From positions 1 to 64,000 of the forward strand of contig CAZKBP010000004.1 in assembly GCA_964551015.1 (NCBI GenBank): a stretch of 64,000 bases of DNA. The letters run 5' to 3'. The translations under genes and the position numbers were made by a program. The notes beneath the pieces are model-generated. The model saw only the letters and a program-made list of their open reading frames with translations, made no database searches and was not told the origin of the DNA. Positions within the stretch are counted from its first letter, which is position 1; every line of letters starts with the position of its first letter. Below are positions 43,799 through 50,952 of the stretch, piece by piece. The stretch is from CAZKBP01 sp964551015 (lineage in GTDB: Bacteria > Bacteroidota > Bacteroidia > Cytophagales > Microscillaceae).

Positions 43799-43856
43799 GC
43801 GCTGAGACGCTTTGTAAAAAAAGACCTTCTTCTGAATAATTAAATTATTAAATTAG

Positions 43857-43864
43857 TATATTTG
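43857..43864 (+). promoter_or_regulatory. Candidate -7 promoter element after hisA
   Basis: TATATTTG matches TAnnTTTG and lies 49 bp before the ATG at 43913. It indicates that the following gene is transcribed apart from the his genes. Confidence 0.5.
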
Positions 43865-43912
43865 AGGAAGTAAGCGCAGAAATCTTTATTTATTATATTG
43901 ATATTATTACGC

Positions 43913-44443
43913 ATGCCTTCATCTGACGAAATAGACAGAAGTGAGTCTGGAGTTCTAATATATGATAGAGCTAAACACCATTTTCTTGGTAATTTTCCCA
44001 GTATATTACCTATCGAGCAAGCATATGTTCATATTGGTATGTTTCTAGGATGGATGTTGGAAAAAGGTTTATACAGCGAAATTTTCGAGGATGAAGAGGC
44101 ACACCAAGTTATTCGCTTTATCAAAAGGGAGATCACCTGCTCTATCCTGAGTGCCATTTGGGATGGCTATCTGGGAGAAGAATTATTTAGCGAAGAAGGC
44201 AATGCCTTTTCGGTTTATTATTATCAAAGTGGGCTGTATCGCAAAGACTACCAAGATATTCTAGCCACTGATCTTCCCTCGATGTATCACGTGGAAGACA
44301 GTTGGGAAAATTATGACAAGCTAGCCGAGCGCATAGAAAGCCGTTATCAGGATTGGAAAGAAGGCAATCTGGTAGATGTAACGGAGCTAGAACCTCAAAA
44401 AACACCTTCCACCTCAGACGATTCTAGTGAAGAAATACACTAA
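43913..44443 (+). CDS. Uncharacterised protein of the HIGMFLxW (DUF7832-like) family
   Basis: A 176-residue cytoplasmic protein. It has a pattern I recall from a family of uncharacterised, often immunity-like or standalone proteins: HHFLGNFPSILPIEQAYVHI then GMFLGWMLEKGL, EEGNAFSVYYYQS and LPSMYHVEDSWENYDKL. The last 30 residues are Ser/Thr/Asp/Glu-rich and probably disordered. Function unknown. A TTG at 43898 is a less likely start. It ends 3 bp from the convergent recQ stop. Confidence 0.65.
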   Translation: MPSSDEIDRSESGVLIYDRAKHHFLGNFPSILPIEQAYVHIGMFLGWMLEKGLYSEIFEDEEAHQVIRFIKREITCSILSAIWDGYLGEELFSEEGNAFSVYYYQSGLYRKDYQDILATDLPSMYHVEDSWENYDKLAERIESRYQDWKEGNLVDVTELEPQKTPSTSDDSSEEIH

Positions 44444-44446
44444 ACC

Positions 44447-46603
44447 TCAGAAATTATTCTTATTTCCTAAAGCAATCGCCATTCTGATTCTGGCGTAGGA
44501 GTACTTTCCCTGAAAATGATCGTAGACGCCTTTCAAACCTGATATTTCCCCTTGTTTTGCGATCCACTGATTGATTTCAATCACCTCCCTTTCTTGGATA
44601 AAGGCGTGTAAATCTACGGGATAGCCTCTTTCGTAGAGTTGTGTCAGATGGCTGTATACTGTCTCCGTACTCAGAGGCTTAGGTTCCTGCTCTGCCCTCT
44701 TAGCTACGATTTGTTCAGGACGATACCCTTGCCGATATAAATAATAGCTCACCAACTGGCTTAGTCCTTTGAGGTTACTTCCGTTTTGAAATTCTTCTAC
44801 AGAGGCACTCAAAATCTCTTGTATAAATATTTCCGCGTAAATCTGTTGCTTCGCCTGAGATACCCCACTGATTCCGGCAAACTCAGGTAAATTCGTGGGG
44901 CGTTTTCGGCTCATTTCTAGCAGAGCCGAATCTTCGAAGATCACGTGCGGGGCTACGTCTTGCTCGTCTGCTAGGCGTTTGCGCAGTGCTCTTAGTCTTG
45001 TAAATAGCTTTTCCTCAAAAATTTCTGTCTTGGTTTGGGGCTTTTGGTTACTCAGCTGATTGTGGATAGTTTGGGTAGCTTTCACGAGCGACAATTCCGT
45101 ATTCTCATAGAGAATATCCTTGCTCAGGGAGCCTGGTTGGAGGGTATTGCCTTGATCATAAGCGATCTCGAAGACTCCCAAACTGATCATTTGCTGTAGG
45201 TAGATGCGCCAATGCTCAAAGCTTATATCTTTGCCTACGCCAAAAGTCTTGATCCGATGAAAGCCTTTTTCTATGATCTGTTGATTGCGTGAACCCCGTA
45301 GCACGTCAATGAGCGTAGTAAGGCCAGCTTGTCCTTTTAGACGGATGCAAGCAGAGAGTGCCTTTTGCGCCAAGACACGGCCTTCGAAGCGCTGGGGTGG
45401 GCTCTTGCAAACATCACAATTTCCGCAGTCTTCTTTCGGATTTTCTCCAAAATAATTCAGAAGCATACGCCTACGACAGATATATGCCTCCGCAAATTGC
45501 TGTACTCTCTCCAATTTGGCTAGGTTAAGCGCTTTTTGTTGGTCGTTTTGCCCGTCAGAGATAATATTGCGCCATGTGATCACATCGCCAAAAGCATAAA
45601 ACAGGATGGCTTCACTCGGGAGGCCATCTCTTCCTGCCCGACCGATTTCTTGATAATAGCCCTCCAAATTTTTAGGAATGTTGTAATGAATAACAAAGCG
45701 CACGTTGGGCTTGTCAATCCCCATACCAAAAGCTACCGTTGCGCAGATGATAGGCGTTTCATCTCGGATAAAAGCTTCTTGAACCTTGGCACGGCTTCGT
45801 GCGTCCATGCCCGCGTGATAAGCAGCCGCCTTAAATCCAGCCTCCTTCAATTTCTGGGCTAATTTTTCGGTTTGTTTGCGACTTTGGCAGTAAATAATGC
45901 CAGACTGCTGTGGGCGTATTTGTAGATATTGCTGAATTTTTTCAACACGCTTGGTACCCGCGGTGACGTGCAAACTAATATTGGGACGGTCAAAAGACGC
46001 AATGAATATTTCTGGGTTTTGCAGTGCCAATTGCTGACAGATATCTTGGCGTGTAATCTTGTCTGCGGTGGCGGTGAGGGCAATAACGGGCGTTTCTGGA
46101 AATCGTGTTTTGAGCCATTTGAGTTGGGTGTATTCAGGTCTGAAGTCATGCCCCCAAGCCGAGATACAGTGTGCTTCATCAATGGCAAAAAGATGCGGAC
46201 GCAAATTTTCTAAAAAATAGAGAAAATTGTTAGAAAGTAATTTCTCGGGAGAGACGTAGAGTAAACGAATTTCTCCTTGTCGACACAAATTTTCTACTTG
46301 GCTTTGTTCCTCTGCGCTTTGGCTACTGTTGTAATAAGCGGCGGGGATTTGATTTTCGTGTAAGGCATCTACCTGATCTTTCATGAGCGAAATAAGTGGA
46401 GAAACCACGATCGCTAGTCCGGGCTTCATCAATGCAGGCAATTGATAGCAAACCGACTTTCCCCCACCGGTGGGCATCAGCACGACAGTATCTTTGCCAG
46501 CTAATATCTGCCCAATGATTTCTGCTTGTAAGGGACGGAACTGTTCGTAGCCAAAATATTGCTTAAGGGCGGCACGGCTCTGTTCGAGGAGAGAGACTTC
46601 CAT
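44447..46603 (-). CDS. recQ: ATP-dependent DNA helicase RecQ
   Basis: A 3'-5' helicase for recombination and fork repair. The 718-residue protein has Walker A MPTGGGKSVCYQ (residues 43-54), the DEAHCISAWGHDFRPEY box, and QEIGRAGRDG in motif VI. The zinc-binding RQC part follows (CRRRMLLNYFGE, CGNCDVC), then the winged helix, and an HRDC domain (about 520-600, LFTRLRALRKRLADEQDVAPHVIF). The extra 100 C-terminal residues (helix-rich, YSHLTQLYERGYPVDLHAFI) resemble the helix-turn-helix 'RQC-extra' tail of longer Bacteroidota RecQ proteins. Confidence 0.97.
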   Translation of the reverse strand: MEVSLLEQSRAALKQYFGYEQFRPLQAEIIGQILAGKDTVVLMPTGGGKSVCYQLPALMKPGLAIVVSPLISLMKDQVDALHENQIPAAYYNSSQSAEEQSQVENLCRQGEIRLLYVSPEKLLSNNFLYFLENLRPHLFAIDEAHCISAWGHDFRPEYTQLKWLKTRFPETPVIALTATADKITRQDICQQLALQNPEIFIASFDRPNISLHVTAGTKRVEKIQQYLQIRPQQSGIIYCQSRKQTEKLAQKLKEAGFKAAAYHAGMDARSRAKVQEAFIRDETPIICATVAFGMGIDKPNVRFVIHYNIPKNLEGYYQEIGRAGRDGLPSEAILFYAFGDVITWRNIISDGQNDQQKALNLAKLERVQQFAEAYICRRRMLLNYFGENPKEDCGNCDVCKSPPQRFEGRVLAQKALSACIRLKGQAGLTTLIDVLRGSRNQQIIEKGFHRIKTFGVGKDISFEHWRIYLQQMISLGVFEIAYDQGNTLQPGSLSKDILYENTELSLVKATQTIHNQLSNQKPQTKTEIFEEKLFTRLRALRKRLADEQDVAPHVIFEDSALLEMSRKRPTNLPEFAGISGVSQAKQQIYAEIFIQEILSASVEEFQNGSNLKGLSQLVSYYLYRQGYRPEQIVAKRAEQEPKPLSTETVYSHLTQLYERGYPVDLHAFIQEREVIEINQWIAKQGEISGLKGVYDHFQGKYSYARIRMAIALGNKNNF

Positions 46604-47163
46604 AAAGTTCGAGGATTTGCAAAGCTGAAGATAATCTGTAAATATTACTATAGGTACTAAGATAATATTTAGAGAGTATTATTTCAATAAAATTACACTT
46701 TATTTTCATTTACTATCATTTGATAGTATTTGTAGCAAGAAAAAGTTGTTTAATTAAGCAGTCAGCCATCGTTCACCTGAGCCTAGTTTCAAAGACTTTA
46801 ATCAGGTGATGGCTCAGAGATGAATATTTAACGATACATCTAATGTAAAGAAGATTTTGTATCAATCCTATTCTCCATGCATACATCTGAAGGCTTATAC
46901 CCATACAGCTCGCACGATAGTCCACAGACGGTCGTCCACGGGATAGACTATCTTACCTTTGAATGAGAACCCATCGTATACGCATTAAAAATGTGGATTG
47001 GTATTACTCGAACACGGAGATACAGAGGATATCGAGGGTACGCGATAAATCTAGAGAGGATGGGCTAACCGAATAAGAAGGACAGAAACAAGTAGTGCTC
47101 TGCGTGTACCAGGTTAGGAATCAGCAGGAGCAAAGTCGGGTAACTCTGCTCCTGAGGTTATAT
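46604..47163. other. 560-bp gene-free region with three inverted repeats
   Basis: No frame longer than about 40 codons looks real. Three palindromes stand out. First, AGCCAT/CACCTGA at 46765-46781 pairs with TCAGGTG/ATGGCT at 46803-46815. Second, GATAGTC (46916-46922) pairs with GACTATC (46946-46952). Third, CAGGAGCA (47125-47132) pairs with TGCTCCTG (47147-47154), the last ending 10 bp from the SiaC-like stop. None has a T-tract. The region from about 46860 on is less AT-rich than the first half. It could hold a structured RNA or remnants of a lost gene. Confidence 0.55.
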
Positions 47164-47553
47164 TTAGGTAATTTCTTCACAGGGAATTAATTCAAAAGGG
47201 ATTTTGGAAAAAGAGTTAAAATCCTCTCCCAAGTCTTTCATATCCTCATCTTCCAATTCATAATACCAATTTACGTGGACGCTTCGGTCTTCTCCCTCCA
47301 GTGGCTCTAACATTTTGATCATTTTACCAAGCACGGCAGAGGTACTGGTATTGACATAGATGAGCTTGAAGGTCATGGTGATTTTAGAGGGAAACTGAGT
47401 ATTGAGATATTCCTCCAGGGCTTCGGTCAGAGGATTATAAAATTCTTCGGTATCTTCGGGAATGGAGACCCCTTTGATCTCGAGTTCACCCTCCTGGAAG
47501 TTAAAACGCACTTCCGGAGTGGTAGGAGCTTCTTTGATGAAAATATCTTCCAT
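47164..47553 (-). CDS. SiaC-like regulatory phosphoprotein (DUF1987), copy 1
   Basis: A 129-residue protein of the SiaC family, phosphorylated by a SiaB-type kinase and dephosphorylated by a SiaA-type SpoIIE phosphatase. The family core is visible: VRFNFQEGELEIKGVSIPED, FKLIYVNTSTSAVLGKM, and VNWYYELEDEDMKDLGEDF. The likely phospho-acceptor is T69 in YVNTSTS, aligned with T68 of Pseudomonas SiaC as I recall. It comes last in a five-gene minus-strand set, 48 bp after a TPR-SpoIIE gene. Confidence 0.9.
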   Translation of the reverse strand: MEDIFIKEAPTTPEVRFNFQEGELEIKGVSIPEDTEEFYNPLTEALEEYLNTQFPSKITMTFKLIYVNTSTSAVLGKMIKMLEPLEGEDRSVHVNWYYELEDEDMKDLGEDFNSFSKIPFELIPCEEIT

Positions 47554-47601
47554 GTTATTGCGCGTTCAATCTTGGGTTAATTAAGCAGCTTTCATTGATT
47601 T

Positions 47602-49548
47602 TTATACGTTTACGCCGATCAACAAGATGTCATCCATTTGTCGGTTTTTGCCCATCCAATCAATCAGCGTGCGGTTGAGGAGTTCTTTCTGCTCAGCCAT
47701 TGGCCTTTGATAGTTGGCATACAGTGATTTGAAGAGGCGCGATTTCGCGAATTTTCTACCACGAGGCCCACCAAATTGATCTTGAAAACCATCTGAGAAT
47801 ATGTAAAAAGAAGTAGGTATGCTGATGTCAAATTCATACCGGGTAAAAATCCGAGGGCGATCTTTCTGGAAACCACCAATCGGGAGCTTACTAGACTGTA
47901 TATCTCGGGCAATTCCGTCTTGAACCAAGTAGATAGACCGGCTGGCTCCGGCAAATTGCAGTATTTTCTTTTCGTGGTCAATCACACAGAGAGCCACATC
48001 CATCCCGTCCTGATTGTTGGTTTCATCCTGATTGAGAGCCAAACCGATGCTTTTGTGTAACTCGGTCAAGACCAGGTCTGGTTCGGTAATACCCTGTGTA
48101 TTAATAATTTGATTGAGGTAAGAATCTCCTAGCATGGACATAATCGCCCCGGGTACTCCGTGTCCAGTACAATCCACTGCGGCTAGTATAATTTTGCCAT
48201 CTACCTGAGAAAACCAGTAAAAATCTCCACTGACAATATCACGAGGTTTGAAGAGAATAAAATGGTCAGGCAATGCCTCTGAAATCTTGGCGGTACGCGG
48301 GAGCATCGACTCTTGAATTCGCTTGGCATAGTTGATACTGGCCGTAATATCTTTGTTCTTGCGCTCAATCTCGTTAAAAGTAGCCTCTAAGGTTTCATTT
48401 TTGCGATTGATAGAATCGCTGATATTTTCTATTTTCCGTTTTTGATCTTCTAGCTTGATATTCTTGCGCTCGATCTCCCGTTTTTGTCTTTCTAGCAAGC
48501 GATTGACTTTTTGCTTCAAGAGGTTATTACGGAAGAGGATAGCAATGATGATGAGCAAGAATACGACGGCTAGGGAGACAGCGTAAATGATAATATTTTG
48601 TTGGCGGTATTTATCCTTCTGTAATTGTTCTAATTTTTTGGCGCGATCGAGTTCGGATTGGGTATTCTGAATGAATTGTTCTTTCTTATCCTGAATCTCT
48701 TGGAAGAGGGATTCTTTTACATCCACAAAAAATTGATAATATTCATAAGCCTTTTTGTAATCCCCTTGCTCGGCATACACGTGTGATAAGCCTTGATAGG
48801 CTTTTTGAATCTCTACCTTGTCGCCCATTTTTTTGCCCAGATGCAAGAGTTGTCGGTAGCTACGCAGGGCTTCTTTGTAATCGTCTTGCCGAAAATAGGT
48901 TTCTCCCAAACGATTCAGATTAATGGCAATGATATTCCAATCTTCCAGAGAGTCAGCTAAGGCTAATGCTTCACGGTGGAAAAAGACAGAGCGCTCAAAG
49001 TTATTTTTTCGATAATAAGCTCCGCCCAAATTAGTATAGGTGGTAGCCAGCCCTTTCACGTCTTTATCCTCACGAGAGATTTCCATGCTCTTGAGATAAT
49101 AGCCAATCGCTCGGTCGTATTGCTCGAGTAGTACTTGGTTATTGCCCAGTTGGTTATAGCTCTGTGCAACCCCAGCGCGGTCATTGATTTCTAGGCGTTC
49201 AGATAAGGCTCGGATGTAATATTCATTGGCTTGGCTATACGCGCCTTGGGTGTGATAAATTTTGGCTATATTTTCTGAACTGAGGATAGTGCCCTTTTGA
49301 AAATTATTTTGCTCTGAGAGTTTCAAAGCAGTTTCGGCGTATTCTTTCGCCTTTAATGGGTTGGAACTCAGGTACTCTTCGTAGAGTGCATTCAGGATAA
49401 GCACCTTGCTCGTATCGATTTTACTATACTCGAGTAGATTCTCGAGGCGCTCCGCTTTGCTCGAGGGGGTCTGTGCCTGTGCAACCAAGACTCCTAGCCA
49501 AAGCGTGCCTATTAGTAAAAAACGATTAACCGCGAAATAATTATTCAT
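47602..49548 (-). CDS. TPR-sensor SpoIIE/PP2C phosphatase
   Basis: A 648-residue membrane protein. A signal peptide (MNNYFAVNRFLLIGTLWLGV, cut near AQA) is followed by about seven TPR-type repeats (about 35-290), a membrane helix near 322-345, a coiled coil (about 350-420) and a C-terminal PP2C domain (about 430-648). Its catalytic motifs are intact: VSGDFYWF, AVDCTGHGVPGAIMSMLGDS, FSDGFQDQ and NRQMDDILLIGVNV. The periplasmic TPRs presumably bind a peptide or protein signal, and the cytosolic phosphatase probably acts on the SiaC-like protein encoded right after it. Confidence 0.92.
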   Translation of the reverse strand: MNNYFAVNRFLLIGTLWLGVLVAQAQTPSSKAERLENLLEYSKIDTSKVLILNALYEEYLSSNPLKAKEYAETALKLSEQNNFQKGTILSSENIAKIYHTQGAYSQANEYYIRALSERLEINDRAGVAQSYNQLGNNQVLLEQYDRAIGYYLKSMEISREDKDVKGLATTYTNLGGAYYRKNNFERSVFFHREALALADSLEDWNIIAINLNRLGETYFRQDDYKEALRSYRQLLHLGKKMGDKVEIQKAYQGLSHVYAEQGDYKKAYEYYQFFVDVKESLFQEIQDKKEQFIQNTQSELDRAKKLEQLQKDKYRQQNIIIYAVSLAVVFLLIIIAILFRNNLLKQKVNRLLERQKREIERKNIKLEDQKRKIENISDSINRKNETLEATFNEIERKNKDITASINYAKRIQESMLPRTAKISEALPDHFILFKPRDIVSGDFYWFSQVDGKIILAAVDCTGHGVPGAIMSMLGDSYLNQIINTQGITEPDLVLTELHKSIGLALNQDETNNQDGMDVALCVIDHEKKILQFAGASRSIYLVQDGIARDIQSSKLPIGGFQKDRPRIFTRYEFDISIPTSFYIFSDGFQDQFGGPRGRKFAKSRLFKSLYANYQRPMAEQKELLNRTLIDWMGKNRQMDDILLIGVNV

Positions 49549-49800
49549 TAATTCAAGAGTCTAAATGCTTGAAGCTCCTCTATTCAATTTAGTTGGTACC
49601 TACCTCTAAAACGGCTACTCATATTGCTATGAGAGCAGGGGTTGAGCATATGAACGATGCTCATCATCTGTACAAGCCCTTCTGTTTTCTCTTACAAAAA
49701 CCTCACTAGACTTTTTCAAGAAGGGAGAGAAGGCTTGTAAAAAACAGGGATTGTCTTGATTTTTCTTTCTTATACAGAAAAGGTTGGAAATACTTCCGAC

Positions 49801-50196
49801 CTAATCTTCGGGTTCAAACTCGAACATATGGATTTCTAATCCTGTATCTTTCATGTAATCTTCGGCTTCTTCGGCGATGCTTTCGTCGTCTTCTGGATAA
49901 TACCAGTTGACTGTTACTTGCCCTCCGTTTTCCTCGTATTTTTTCAGAACCCGAAGCACGTTGAGGATACTACGCGAGGAACTCGTGTTGAAATAAGTCA
50001 ACTTAAAGTTGAAGGTGATCGGACGATTTATTTCCTCAATATAATTCTCGAGCCAATTAATAATATTATTGTAGAACTCGTCCGTATCCTCCAGGTAAGA
50101 TTCACCGGAAATTTCACAAATACCCGTGGAAGCATTGAGCTTGACCTCCGGTATAAAGTACACACCGCTTTCGCCTTTAATCTCTAGATTTTCCAT
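49801..50196 (-). CDS. SiaC-like regulatory phosphoprotein (DUF1987), copy 2
   Basis: A 131-residue SiaC-family protein, paralogue of the one 2.6 kb away. Shared features are the EISGESYLEDTDEFYNNIINW core, NFKLTYFNTSSSRSILNVL with candidate phospho-acceptor T71, and VNWYYPEDDESIAEEAEDY. It follows the SiaB-like kinase by 65 bp on the same strand. The intergenic DNA on its 3' side (252 bp) separates it from the second phosphatase gene. Confidence 0.9.
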   Translation of the reverse strand: MENLEIKGESGVYFIPEVKLNASTGICEISGESYLEDTDEFYNNIINWLENYIEEINRPITFNFKLTYFNTSSSRSILNVLRVLKKYEENGGQVTVNWYYPEDDESIAEEAEDYMKDTGLEIHMFEFEPED

Positions 50197-50261
50197 ATTT
50201 TAAGTAGAAATTATAAGATGCTTAGTATCTTGATTTTCTTAATACATATTGATGGCCGATG

Positions 50262-50846
50262 CTAAGGAGCTGGTAATTCATGAGCATTTTCCTTCGCAGT
50301 TTCTATATTTACAAACAGTGCATAAAAAGCATATTGTTCATCTAGCTCTTTGATCTTGATTTCAAGCTGGCCTTCTGAGGTGAGTGCTACTTGTACCAGG
50401 CCGATGCCTGCACCTTTACTTTCTTCGCCTCGAGGGTCGTTTCGTAGTTGCCTCTTGTAAGCTCGGAGTCCATCTCGGTCTAATGAATTAATCATATCGC
50501 ATTTAGCAACCAACTTCTCTACGTCTCTTTTGAAGACTAGGTTACCCGTAATGAGTCGGTAGCCTGTTTCGGTTTTCACGATGACCAAAGTACCCACTTT
50601 ATCTCTATTACCAAAGTGATTAATCTCTTTGGAGTAAAATAAGATATTTTGTGCCAGCTCCATAAAGATAGAAAAGACTTTTTTTCTAGCTTTGGGATTT
50701 TCTTGCAATTTCGTGCGAATATCTCGGCTAAATTCAGCTAAAAGTGTATCCGTGAAGGGTCCTTTATAAGAGAGAACCACATGATCTTGACTGATCTGGC
50801 TATGATACTCAAAAAAATTGAAATCACTTGTGATATGGGTATTCAT
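50262..50846 (-). CDS. SiaB-like protein kinase (DUF6272, GHKL fold)
   Basis: A 194-residue protein of the SiaB family, serine/threonine kinases with an ATP fold related to anti-sigma factors. The N-box is in IFMELAQNILFYSKE and the glycine-rich G-box in ESKGAGIGLVQVALTS. It lacks a sensory domain. In Pseudomonas, SiaB phosphorylates SiaC. Two SiaC-like genes but one SiaB-like gene are encoded here. It sits between a large SpoIIE gene and a SiaC gene, as in siaABC. Confidence 0.9.
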   Translation of the reverse strand: MNTHITSDFNFFEYHSQISQDHVVLSYKGPFTDTLLAEFSRDIRTKLQENPKARKKVFSIFMELAQNILFYSKEINHFGNRDKVGTLVIVKTETGYRLITGNLVFKRDVEKLVAKCDMINSLDRDGLRAYKRQLRNDPRGEESKGAGIGLVQVALTSEGQLEIKIKELDEQYAFYALFVNIETAKENAHELPAP

Positions 50847-50952
50847 GGTTAAGCTACAATACGATACTAATTAAGCAAAAAGTATACAATTTATCAAAAA
50901 CATGATGTTCGAAGTCCCCAAGTTCCAAAATTAAGTAAATAGTGCATCTTCA

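Noticed and set aside
46604..47163. Possible tRNA or IS remnant
   Set aside because: The palindromes do not form a cloverleaf with a TTC-type T-loop, and there are no transposase fragments or target duplications.
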